Assembly (NCBI GenBank): GCA_002413355.1
Contig: DHWV01000026.1
Location: 1-18,545 of the forward strand
Direction of reading: 5' to 3'
Source: Desulfobulbaceae bacterium UBA5173
GTDB lineage: Bacteria > Desulfobacterota > Desulfobulbia > Desulfobulbales > Desulfobulbaceae
DNA length: 18,545 bases
A program made the position numbers and the translations under genes. Position 1 is the stretch's first letter, and every line of letters begins with the position of its first letter. The notes below the pieces were generated by a model. That model saw nothing but the letters and a program-made list of their open reading frames with translations, had not been told where the DNA came from and made no database searches. Shown here piece after piece: positions 1 to 6,317 of the stretch.

Positions 1-69
1 CAAATAACTTATGCAAGAGGTCTAATAAGTCCTGTACAAAAGCTGCTCAAGCAGATACAATTTGTTACT

Positions 70-801
70 ATGCGAAGTTCTGCTCAAAAGATACATCCAC
101 GGTTCTCGTGGGATGCCATAGACACCGTCATGCTGGACATGGACGGTACGCTCTTGGATAAGCATTTCGATGATTATTTTTGGGAAGTCTATGTGCCTGA
201 ACACTATAGCTTAATCCATGACATTTCTGTGGAAAAGGCAGCGCAGGAGCTGCTGGAGCGATACAGAAAGATGGAAAACTCGCTCCAGTGGTCGGATATA
301 GAACACTGGTCGCACGAGCTAAAGCTGGATATCCCGGAACTGAAGATGCGGATTAACCATCTGATTGATGTGCATCCGCAAGTGCCGGAGTTTCTCAGCT
401 TCTGCCGCAGCTTGGGCAAAAAGCTCTATCTTGTGACCAACGCCCATCCGCGCACCTTGGCGATCAAGCTCGACAAGACCGATATCGGCGGCTGGTTTGA
501 CCGTCTAGTCTGCGCTGATGAAGTAGGCTTTGCCAAAGAACAGCCGCAGTTCTGGATCAGGCTTCAGGCGATGCTCGGCTTTGCTCCTGCCCGTTCCCTG
601 CTCGCTGATGACACGGAAAAGGTGCTGCGGGCAGCAGACAAGCATGGCATCGGCTGTCTGGTGCATGTGGCCAAGCCCAGCAGCCGGAAGCCGCCTGCCC
701 GGTCCGCCAGATACCGCTCCATAGAATCATTCAAGGAGCTGATGGAGCACCCTGCTCATCAGGACGCGGTCAGTATGCAGCCAAGGAGATGCGCACTATG
801 A
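70..801 (+). CDS. yrfG: HAD-family hydrolase, GMP/IMP nucleotidase (YrfG-like)
   Basis: A 243-residue HAD-superfamily phosphatase, probably a cytosolic 5'-nucleotidase acting on purine monophosphates. Motif I is DMDGT (D23, D25; the first Asp is the expected phosphoryl acceptor), followed by the LLDxHFDxxFW signature typical of YrfG-type enzymes. Motif II is VTNAH (T123, N124), the motif III lysine is near K156, and motif IV is DDTE (D180, D181). Length is slightly above that of E. coli YrfG because of a ~15-residue N-terminal extension and a basic, low-complexity tail. The start at ATG 70 has no clear Shine-Dalgarno, and the frame stays open to the window edge, so the true start could lie upstream. 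The stop overlaps the next gene (ATGA), implying co-transcription with the PilZ gene. Substrate preference is inferred from the family only. Confidence 0.85.
   Translation: MRSSAQKIHPRFSWDAIDTVMLDMDGTLLDKHFDDYFWEVYVPEHYSLIHDISVEKAAQELLERYRKMENSLQWSDIEHWSHELKLDIPELKMRINHLIDVHPQVPEFLSFCRSLGKKLYLVTNAHPRTLAIKLDKTDIGGWFDRLVCADEVGFAKEQPQFWIRLQAMLGFAPARSLLADDTEKVLRAADKHGIGCLVHVAKPSSRKPPARSARYRSIESFKELMEHPAHQDAVSMQPRRCAL
783..788 (+). promoter_or_regulatory. Shine-Dalgarno AAGGAG deciding the PilZ start
   Basis: AAGGAG lies 9 nt before the ATG at 798 but directly abuts an in-frame ATG at 789, too close for initiation there. This selects 798 as the start, giving an ATGA overlap with the stop codon of the upstream nucleotidase gene. 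Confidence 0.7.
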
Positions 802-1196
802 TGAAAAAAACTATGGAGAAGCGGCAGCAAAGCAGAATGAAGCTCAAGGGCTACATCGCTGACATAGGCGACGGCCACTTTGTTTATGGCGGAATGGTCG
901 AGGATGTGTCAGCGGATGGGCTGCGGCTCAATGATCTGCCTGACAAGTTCTCGCTGGAAGGAAGGATGTACAGCATTGTCATTTCTGGGGGGCCGAACGC
1001 GCCCTGCTACAAGCTAAAGGTCGCACCGCGCTGGCGAAAGAAGAACGGTCTGCTGGTCGATGTCGGCTTCACGATTGCTGAAGCGTCGGAAGGCTGGATG
1101 CGTTTTGTGCAGAATATCCTTCCCGGCCTGCATGGAAGCCCGACAACGGAAGAGTCAGGTCGCAAGGAGCGGAGCACCTGTTTCTGCTGCGGCTAA
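798..1196 (+). CDS. PilZ-domain protein
   Basis: A 132-residue single-domain protein with the PilZ c-di-GMP-binding signature. An RxxxR motif is at R9-R13 (RQQSR) and a DxSxxG motif at D36-G41 (DVSADG), joined by a beta-rich segment. A basic stretch follows (near RWRKKNG), then a helical end and a Cys-rich tail (TCFCCG). Single-domain PilZ proteins usually act as c-di-GMP receptors that bind a partner in motility, polysaccharide export or surface behaviour; the partner here is unknown. The start at 798 is supported by AAGGAG 9 nt upstream and by the ATGA overlap with the nucleotidase gene. It converges on the minus-strand gene ending at 1193, with a 4-nt overlap of the stop codons. Confidence 0.8.
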   Translation: MMKKTMEKRQQSRMKLKGYIADIGDGHFVYGGMVEDVSADGLRLNDLPDKFSLEGRMYSIVISGGPNAPCYKLKVAPRWRKKNGLLVDVGFTIAEASEGWMRFVQNILPGLHGSPTTEESGRKERSTCFCCG

Positions 1197-1675
1197 TGGG
1201 CAGTCGTTCCGATTGAGGCGGCCAGCAGTGCCTTGGCTGCTCTTCCGCGCATTGAGGCCAGCTCTTCCTGCATCACGGCGATGTCTTGCTCCAAGGGTGT
1301 GATGTCGATCACCTCAGGCCGCCGCCGCTTCCGCACAAATGCCAGTAGCTGCTCCGGCACAGTGCGCAGAGCCTTTTCCGGCGGAATCCTGAGAATCTGC
1401 TGCGCCGTCTGCGCAACGCAGGTTTTCATGCTGCCGACCGCACCTTCAATCCCTGCCAGAGCCGCCGCCGCATCGCTGATCTCATCGCGCAACGCCTCGA
1501 CTTGACTGCTGTCGGCTGTTGAGGCTACAGTCAGCGCATCCAGCGCGTCAATCCGGGCTGCCAGCCGTTCCATCTTGCCTGCCAGCAGCGTTCTGGTCGC
1601 GTGAAGCTGACTTTGGATGGCCTCAAGGTTTGCGTGCAGCTCAGTGCCCACAGCAACGCCGCCGGTTGGACGCAC
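1193..1675 (-). CDS. Coiled-coil/hypothetical protein, possibly the 3' half of a split gene
   Basis: Up to 160 residues from a GTG start at 1675. Most of the protein is Ala/Leu/Glu-rich and predicted helical, with heptad-like stretches (EAIQSQLHATRTLLAGKM, ALRDEISDAAAALAGIEG) consistent with coiled coil; a basic KRRRP patch follows, then another helical segment near EQDIAVMQEELASMRG. There is no signal peptide or membrane segment. No family was recognised. The frame overlaps the end of the upstream membrane-protein gene (1641-1997) by 35 nt, and no convincing ribosome-binding site precedes the GTG. It may therefore be translated by coupling, or be the C-terminal half of one membrane-anchored coiled-coil protein split by a 1-nt insertion in the GGGG run near 1695. 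The ORF itself looks genuine in composition. Confidence 0.5.
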   Translation of the reverse strand: MRPTGGVAVGTELHANLEAIQSQLHATRTLLAGKMERLAARIDALDALTVASTADSSQVEALRDEISDAAAALAGIEGAVGSMKTCVAQTAQQILRIPPEKALRTVPEQLLAFVRKRRRPEVIDITPLEQDIAVMQEELASMRGRAAKALLAASIGTTAH

Positions 1676-1997
1676 AAGAGGTGGATGAGCAGCGCATCCC
1701 CTTTAGCCAGTCGGCCAGAGTCTGTCGGAAGCCTGCATACATGGAAGCTGATGCCGTCGGGCTGGCCAAGGCCGCCGCGCCAAAGAAGACGGCAAAAAGG
1801 AAGGCCAGGCAGAAGGTCACAGCAAGGGTCATGCCAAGCAGCCATTGCAACGACCGCAGGATGGTCAGGATGATCAGCCAGAACGAACCCAATACGGTCG
1901 CCTCTGGATGCGTCATGCTGATGGAGAGCATGGCCAGAAAAAAGACAAGCACCACCGCTGTGTTGCGCAGCGGCCTCCGCAGAACGTTGTGTTGCAT
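1641..1997 (-). CDS. Small membrane protein (hypothetical)
   Basis: About 118 residues from ATG 1997, chosen because GAGAGG lies 7 nt upstream; an ATG at 2063 in the same frame lacks support. After a short basic N-terminus (NVLRRPLRN) come hydrophobic segments around AVVLVFFLAMLSI, FWLIILTILRSLQWLL and LAVTFCLAFLFAVFFGAAAL, so two or three transmembrane helices. The last ~20 residues (Ser/Cys/Arg-rich, ending RRRCCGH) look out of frame and overlap the start of the coiled-coil ORF, which suggests that the original protein continued into that frame. Gene order is acsE, then this gene after a 75-nt gap containing a hairpin, then the coiled-coil gene. Function unknown. Confidence 0.5.
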   Translation of the reverse strand: MQHNVLRRPLRNTAVVLVFFLAMLSISMTHPEATVLGSFWLIILTILRSLQWLLGMTLAVTFCLAFLFAVFFGAAALASPTASASMYAGFRQTLADWLKGMRCSSTSCASNRRRCCGH

Positions 1998-2030
1998 GAA
2001 GCAGCCTCTCTGTTGAAATTTCGTTGACCA

Positions 2031-2051
2031 GAGGGCGAAAAATCCGCCCTC
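2031..2051 (-). terminator. Hairpin downstream of acsE
   Basis: GAGGGCG and CGCCCTC form a 7-bp stem around a 7-nt loop, just after the acsE stop on the minus strand. No T-run follows on the minus strand, so it may be a weak or Rho-assisted terminator or an RNA-stabilising hairpin. Confidence 0.35.
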
Positions 2052-2072
2052 ATCTGGCCCCACGCGCCTGTC

Positions 2073-2969
2073 TTACAACGTCAGCCACGACTCAGAGAAC
2101 ACAGCTTGGCCGGACAGCACCTTGTAGGTTTTGTAATGCTCCAGAGCCATGCCGCTCAGGCCTGCCGGATCAGGATCATTGCCGTCCATCATCCCGTGCA
2201 CGAGATCAACAAATTCCTGCCGCTCACCCTTGCAGATCGCCATCAGCTCCTTGTCGTAGGCGTTGACAATTGCGGTCTTGATGCCGTGTTTCATCAGCAT
2301 GATCAGGTAGGTGCGGTCAAGATACTTGCGCAGGTGCTCGGCCACGCCGTTGGAGACGTTGGACAGGCCAACCGTGGAGCCTGCGCCGGGCGCGATATCC
2401 TGAAGCATCATCAGGAATTCCAAGCCGGAGGCGATCTGATCCGCGCCTAAGGTGATTGGCGTGGCAATCGGATCAAAGAACATCTTCTCGTTGGGAATGC
2501 CCGCTTCGCTCAGAGCCATCATCAGATCAACCGCCATTGCGGCCCGCTCGTTAGAGTCGCGCGGCATTCCTTCCGGCCCCCAGAGCAGGGCGATGACATT
2601 GCACTGTGCCTCAGCGGCGACTGGAATGAGAGCCTGCATCCGCTCTGGTTGAGCGGAAATGGAGTTCATAATCGCGCCGGTTTTGTTCTTCACCACAGCG
2701 AAGCCTGCGGCCATCGCAGCGGTGTTGGTGGTGTCCAGGCAGAGCGGCGTGTCGATGCAGCTCTGCACGGTCTCCACCACCCAAGGCAGCAGCTCAATGC
2801 CATCCTTGCGCGCCGGGCCGATGTTGAGGTCCAGATACGTTGCTCCGGCGGCGTTTTCCTCACGCGCCATTTCCTGAATCGGCCCCGGAATGCGTTCTTT
2901 CATGGCACCGCCGCTGCGCTTGCCCATGATGTTGATGCTCTCGGCGATTGCCTGCACTGTGATAGCCAT
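2073..2969 (-). CDS. acsE: Methyltetrahydrofolate:corrinoid/iron-sulfur protein methyltransferase (AcsE)
   Basis: A 298-residue pterin-binding TIM-barrel protein of the AcsE/MeTr type. It transfers the methyl group between methyl-tetrahydrofolate and the cobalamin of the corrinoid Fe-S protein in the Wood-Ljungdahl pathway (cytosolic). Visible signatures: SINIMGKRSG near the N-terminus, the DLNIGPAR pterin-binding segment (D47), LCLDTTN (D79), and MNSIS. Later segments include LSNVSNG and a C-terminal helix. Length is close to the family norm (~260-300). The start at ATG 2969 has AAGGAG 8 nt upstream. It may work in acetyl-CoA synthesis or in reverse for acetate oxidation; the sequence cannot say which. 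No other acs/cdh gene is adjacent, so this is a detached copy. Confidence 0.9.
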   Translation of the reverse strand: MAITVQAIAESINIMGKRSGGAMKERIPGPIQEMAREENAAGATYLDLNIGPARKDGIELLPWVVETVQSCIDTPLCLDTTNTAAMAAGFAVVKNKTGAIMNSISAQPERMQALIPVAAEAQCNVIALLWGPEGMPRDSNERAAMAVDLMMALSEAGIPNEKMFFDPIATPITLGADQIASGLEFLMMLQDIAPGAGSTVGLSNVSNGVAEHLRKYLDRTYLIMLMKHGIKTAIVNAYDKELMAICKGERQEFVDLVHGMMDGNDPDPAGLSGMALEHYKTYKVLSGQAVFSESWLTL

Positions 2970-3534
2970 CTGTGTTACTCCTTGAAAATTGTATATAAGT
3001 AAAAATGAAGGGGATGATTATTTTTTAGGATATGTCGCTTGCTTGAGACTTTCTGTCAGCCCGTACGGCTGAACTGTTACTGTTCAAAAAAAGCCGCATT
3101 CCTTTAAGACAGGGCCTGTTTACACTGTTTAATTAATAACAGGTAAAACCCCGGCTTTGCCGGGGAGACTGTCCAAAGTTTATCCCATACAAAATGGCCA
3201 TGCAAATATCATGTCGTCTTTATTCCGAAATACCAGAGGAAATTTTTGTACTGCAAGCTCAGAAATAACAGGCGCATTGAGCAGCTAAGTTGTTCCAGCA
3301 GAAAAGCTCCCCGTATGAAGATGTTAATGAGCCGCAGTAATGGCATAAAACAGGCCGCAACTTAAACCGGCTTGGGCGGCGGCAACGGGACTGTTCATCT
3401 GCATTTGGCATTTATGCGACTGCACTACTGCATGTGTTAGTATGAGTTGCAGACAAATTGGCTCGATTAACTCGTAAGTGCAATTTTGTATACAAGATAA
3501 AACGCGCATGAATTCTTTTTTAAGAACTAAAAAG
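2970..3534. other. AT-rich intergenic region at the island border
   Basis: About 560 bp without a gene I can support. It holds the upstream region of acsE, a short CAGCC/GGCTG inverted repeat near 3058, a strong GC-rich hairpin at 3149-3165, and then a stretch with no recognisable protein similarity in any frame. A 61-codon minus-strand frame at 3324-3509 has no ribosome-binding site and an odd composition. Confidence 0.5.
3149..3165 (-). terminator. Putative Rho-independent terminator
   Basis: CCCCGGC, a 3-nt loop, and GCCGGGG form a perfect 7-bp GC stem. On the minus strand it is followed by TTTTA, so it could end transcripts of the TIR/phosphatase operon, although it lies about 370 nt past the phosphatase stop. 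It could alternatively be a small REP-like repeat. Confidence 0.5.
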
Positions 3535-4146
3535 TTACACTTGCAATTTGCAATCTATGCTTGAAAATAAATCAACTAATCTTCCATGTTTAAAATTAAT
3601 TTTTCCCCAATTTGACAAAGATGTATCTTTGAAATATAAATGGGCAAGTAACTTCAAGATTTGATTATGTGCGCAAATTACAAGATTTTCATTTTTTAAT
3701 TTATCAAAAATAGTATTTAACAATTTTTCTCCACGAGAAATAAATATAGGCAATGATTCCCCGTTTGGAGGGGTTATATATGGAATCATATAGCCATTTT
3801 TAAAAAGAGATCCATTTTTTTGAATCACATATTCTTTTGGCCGACCTTCCCAATCACCCATATTTCTTTCTGTTAACAAGGAAACGATAGAAATCGTTGG
3901 AACTTGATTATAACATATTTGATACTGCTCAAGAAATCTATTAGCTGTAATAATACATCGCTGTAGCGGAGAACAAAGTATTTCGTTGATATTTTGCGGA
4001 ATATCAACGAAATCAAAATTTGCTGCAATGTCTTTACTAACATAAACATCGCTTTGACCGACTATTACTCCTTTGATATTTAACTCAGTAGGAAAATGAC
4101 GCAATAAATATAATTTATAATTAGCTGTGTTTTGTAACTTTTCCAT
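3535..4146 (-). CDS. Histidine phosphatase (phosphoglycerate mutase-like) family protein
   Basis: A 203-residue branch-1 histidine phosphatase. The phosphohistidine motif is LRHF (R16, H17; most members have RHG). It is followed by SPLQR with R63, the conserved acidic segment LTERNMGDWEG (E93), and CAHNQ with the second catalytic histidine H160. All four phosphate-pocket residues are present, so it looks active; the substrate (phosphosugar, nucleotide or phosphoprotein) is not predictable. The start at ATG 4146 is preferred over the in-frame ATG at 4179 because homology begins just after it and it overlaps the 3' end of the upstream TIR-gene frame (TAA at 4121-4123), implying translational coupling. 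The gene is strongly AT-rich, unlike the flanking GC-rich core genes, which suggests horizontal acquisition together with the TIR gene. Confidence 0.8.
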   Translation of the reverse strand: MEKLQNTANYKLYLLRHFPTELNIKGVIVGQSDVYVSKDIAANFDFVDIPQNINEILCSPLQRCIITANRFLEQYQICYNQVPTISIVSLLTERNMGDWEGRPKEYVIQKNGSLFKNGYMIPYITPPNGESLPIFISRGEKLLNTIFDKLKNENLVICAHNQILKLLAHLYFKDTSLSNWGKINFKHGRLVDLFSSIDCKLQV

Positions 4147-5138
4147 GGGAATATGTCGCAAGTTGAAAAAATGTATCAATTATTTCCCCGTGCACAAAAT
4201 TATTTAATTTATCAAAAAATGAAGAAAATGAGTTAGATTCATTGAAGTCTCTAATATCTATTCCGAGATCATTATTCATAACTGAAGATTTTCCTTGTAT
4301 ATCATGTGCAATGTTGTTTATAATTAATTGATTTTTTGACCTATCAAGTTTAATTGACAGATCACGATCACCATTGATTGCATGCCCCTAACCATGTGGT
4401 ATCAAGATTTTATCTTCTCCAGCTAAATTAATACCCCAAGACTGCGACTTATCTGTTTCGAACAAAAATATTGACTTGCCTGGTCTATAAAAAATTGGAA
4501 CAGCAACTCCAGGGCGTTCTATATATGTTCCAAGAGCAATAGAATATGATGTAGGCATGCAATAATGATGATTAATAGATTTTTTTTCAACTATACAGCT
4601 TCCTAACGATTTTGCTACATGAGAAGCAAACCAATCATGGATTGATTCATTATATTGAGGAAGACTCTTTGCTATGCTAATAAATTGCAATGCATCTTCC
4701 CCTTTAATATAACGAATATATCTATTGCTATCTTTAGAATGAAATGTTCTTAATGATTTATTGCGAAGCTGCGGGTCTAATACCCCGTCGCTTGCGACGC
4801 ATCTTTAAAATCATTTGTACGATACCCCGCCCCAAGGGGCGGGGTAATTTATTTAAAACAGGACAAACTTTTGAATCAATAAGTTTTTTGCTTATAGCTC
4901 CTGCTTCAAAGTTTATCCATGATGAATTAATATTTTCTTTTGTTATACAAAAAATCCCGAAAGCTGTATCATTAAGATGATTGCCTATGTCTATAATCCA
5001 CCTTGATCCAGTTTGTATCTCCTTATTCGATAGGAACATAGTCACTTTTTCTTGGAAAATTTTCTCTATCCAATCATATAAATGATCGGCTATCCTCTTA
5101 CTAAGAGGAACAGACCAACTAATAAATATTTTTTTCAT
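4121..5138 (-). pseudogene. Interrupted TIR-domain protein with unrecognised C-terminal domain
   Basis: The 5' part (5138 down to about 4848) encodes residues 1-97 of a TIR domain: KKIFISWS at the N-terminus, MFLSNKEIQTGSRW, and SSWINFEAGA, in which E78 is the candidate NAD-cleaving glutamate. The frame then enters an inserted element and ends after 29 element-encoded residues at 4758. A second frame, from about 4755 to 4121, encodes the rest, interrupted by one in-frame TAG (4388-4390). Deleting 91 bp (the element plus one copy of a 7-bp direct repeat) joins both frames exactly, giving 309 codons including the terminator. The C-terminal ~210 residues (SYSIALGTYIERPG, VAVPIFYRPGKS, DLSIKLDRSKN) match no family I can name with confidence; a ligand-sensing domain such as SAVED is possible. 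TIR proteins with sensor domains are commonly immune NADases. The 3' end overlaps the phosphatase gene. The truncated TIR (126 aa) could still be made. Confidence 0.75.
4763..4846 (-). mobile_element. 84-bp double-hairpin (REP/MITE-like) insertion
   Basis: The element contains a perfect 24-bp palindrome (4823-4846, two GC-rich 11-bp arms with a 2-nt loop) and a second hairpin, CGTCGC-TT-GCGACG (4786-4799). Both palindromes are preceded by ATACCCCG. It is flanked by the direct repeat ATTTATT at 4756-4762 and 4847-4853, which looks like a target-site duplication. Removing it with one repeat copy restores the TIR gene frame. It has no ORF of its own and would need a transposase elsewhere. Its composition is GC-rich against an AT-rich host gene. 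Confidence 0.7.
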
Positions 5139-5159
5139 AAAATTATATCTGTTTTTTTA

Positions 5160-5368
5160 CCTGCTGCTCCCCTGCCAAGAAACACGCCCTCTTTGCTCCG
5201 CACAGCTTCTTATATTCGGTTCAAAAGTCACGCCTTTTGTCCTCAGAAACAGACGGTTGCTCGCTATCCTGCGTCCGTTGTTGGTTGCAGCAATTTTTAC
5301 CATAGCACGGCACGTTTTTCCTCGCCCACAGCTACGTTTTTCCTACCAAAAGCCCTCTCAAAGGGCAA
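5160..5368 (-). repeat. Degenerate 21-22 bp repeats (remnant)
   Basis: A loosely periodic stretch; the clearest pair is ACGTTTTTCCT at 5312 and 5334. On the minus strand the frames give short heptad-like peptides (RKNVAV-GEEKRAV, KNVPCYG-KNCCNQQ) broken by stops and frame slips. It is best read as a decayed continuation of the heptad-repeat coding region at 5545-5676, lying between the TIR gene start and MITE copy 1. Confidence 0.4.
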
Positions 5369-5373
5369 AATAT

Positions 5374-5489
5374 TAGGAGTTACGCAGTTGAAATCTGAAG
5401 TTCAATAATTACAGCAAGTTGAATTTCAGCTGCACAAACTGCCCGTTGAACAAAATCAACGAGTTGCAAACCCAACTGCGTAACTCCTA
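5374..5489 (+). mobile_element. MITE copy 1 (116 bp)
   Basis: Bounded by perfect 17-bp terminal inverted repeats TAGGAGTTACGCAGTTG and flanked by 5-bp direct repeats AATAT (5369-5373 and 5490-5494), consistent with a target-site duplication. It has no ORF of substance. It is about 93% identical (8 mismatches by eye) to the reverse complement of copy 2. The parent transposase is not in this window. Confidence 0.85.
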
Positions 5490-5544
5490 AATATATCCCG
5501 TTTTCAAAAAAATCACACCTTTTTTACGCAGGAAGAGCCTTAGA

Positions 5545-5676
5545 TCACATGTTGAACGCCACGAACGAAATATTATCTGCCAAAATAAAATATCGGTCGC
5601 CTCCAACAACATGTCGGTTGCCAAAAAAAGTTTCATTTGTCGCAAACAAAATGTTATTTGCCTCGGACAACATCTT
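5545..5676 (-). repeat. Degenerate 21-bp tandem repeats encoding heptads
   Basis: On the minus strand this reads five consecutive 7-residue units: ANNILFA, TNETFFG, NRHVVGG, DRYFILA, DNISFVA, followed by FNM and a stop at 5545-5547. The consensus is an N or R at position 2 and hydrophobic residues at positions 4-6. The period of 21 bp is also visible at the DNA level. It is part of the MITE-interrupted frame described at 5545-6056. Confidence 0.6.
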
Positions 5677-5792
5677 TAGGAGTTACGCAGTTGAGCTTGT
5701 AACTCGTTGATTTTGTTCAACTGGCAGCTTGTGCCGCTGAAATTCAACTTGCTGTAATGATTGAATTTCAGATTTCAACTGCGTAACTCCTA
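5677..5792 (-). mobile_element. MITE copy 2 (116 bp, inverted relative to copy 1)
   Basis: Same 17-bp terminal inverted repeats as copy 1 and the same length, in opposite orientation. No matching 5-bp direct repeat flanks it (ATCTT against TAAAG). It splits the heptad-repeat ORF; its exact removal restores the frame. Two inverted copies 187 bp apart could mediate inversion of the segment between them or form a long-range RNA hairpin. Confidence 0.85.
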
Positions 5793-6056
5793 TAAAGTTT
5801 CATACGCCGTAAATACGAGTTGGCCGTCGGATTGATTCGGGAGCAGCGGCAGGCAATTGTCACTGGTCTTTGATATCAGCCCGGCCAGGATGCTGCTGGA
5901 TGAACAGCGGCCGCATCGCACAACTTCCTCCTCCGCCATCTGCATGTACGTCAGCTTGACGTTGCCGGTGCTCTTGAGCTGGGCCTGAAACGCGCTGGCA
6001 GCGTTCCACCTGCTGACTTTTCTATCACGTCCAAGGCTTCCTTGAGCCGTTAAATC

Positions 6057-6248
6057 TCATTCTCCAACCTTGATGCACTTCTCCGGGCAGAATGCCGCCG
6101 CCTGCCAGACCGCATCCGTGACGGCAGGTGCAACCGTAACCAGCTCTGCTTTTTCTCCCATGCTGTCCATGCGGAACACTTCCGGGCACATCTCCACGCA
6201 GGTGCCGCAGCCGCTGCACCGGTAGGTGTCGATTGCAATCTCCGCCAT
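6057..6248 (-). CDS. Ferredoxin ([4Fe-4S])
   Basis: A 63-residue small soluble electron carrier. The cluster motif is C11-x2-C14-x2-C17-x3-C21-P near the N-terminus, with C54-P and C58 near the C-terminus. This pattern fits single-cluster [4Fe-4S] ferredoxins, in which C11, C14, C17 and C54 bind the cluster and C21/C58 may form a disulfide. The start at ATG 6248 has AGGAGA 7 nt upstream. It lies 69 nt downstream of purF on the same strand and may be co-transcribed. PurF of this type itself needs an Fe-S cluster, but a functional link is only a guess; the redox partner is unknown. Two longer overlapping frames here are shadows. Confidence 0.9.
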   Translation of the reverse strand: MAEIAIDTYRCSGCGTCVEMCPEVFRMDSMGEKAELVTVAPAVTDAVWQAAAFCPEKCIKVGE

Positions 6249-6317
6249 CTTTCTTTCTCCTGCAATTTTTTTTGCCCGCCGCGTCGCGGCGCAGCGGAAC
6301 CTGAGCCAGTTGCGAGC

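Larger units (their letters stand above)
5545..6056 (-). pseudogene. Hypothetical ORF interrupted by MITE copy 2
   Basis: Removing exactly the 116-bp MITE copy 2 makes one continuous minus-strand frame from just after the ferredoxin stop down to TGA 5545-5547. From ATG 5945 this gives about 94 residues: a helical start with an RCGRC Cys pair, then QLVFTAYET and the heptad repeats. With the MITE in place the frame ends at a TAG created by the element end. Upstream of 5945 the same frame continues (SAFQAQLKSTGNVKLTY), but a different frame looks coding nearer 6050 (RLKEALDVIEKS), hinting at a frameshift. No family recognised. It follows the ferredoxin gene with no promoter I can identify. Confidence 0.45.

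Noticed and set aside
3324..3509. 61-codon minus-strand ORF
   Set aside because: No ribosome-binding site, no recognisable family, ordinary for chance ORFs in this stretch.
4388..4390. In-frame TAG read as pyrrolysine in the TIR gene
   Set aside because: Some Desulfobacterota use pyrrolysine, but the gene is not a methylamine methyltransferase and is already disrupted by an insertion, so a decay mutation is simpler.
5142..5147. Perfect TATAAT just before the TIR start codon
   Set aside because: It is only 3 nt from the ATG, so transcription would begin within or after the start codon, and no -35 at proper spacing was seen; likely AT-rich chance.
5160..5370. 21-22 bp repeats as a CRISPR array
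   Set aside because: Repeats are degenerate with no constant repeat and unique spacer pattern, and no cas genes are present. The same applies to the 23-bp array at 15591-15751.
6057..6059. Ferredoxin TGA as selenocysteine, because the same frame stays open afterwards
   Set aside because: The protein already has normal ferredoxin length and all its cysteines; no SECIS-like hairpin was apparent right after the TGA, and the downstream reading is better explained as a separate MITE-interrupted ORF.
6278..6290. GCCGC/GCGGC hairpin between purF and the ferredoxin gene as a terminator
   Set aside because: On the minus strand the stem is followed by A-rich, not T-rich, sequence, so it does not fit an intrinsic terminator.
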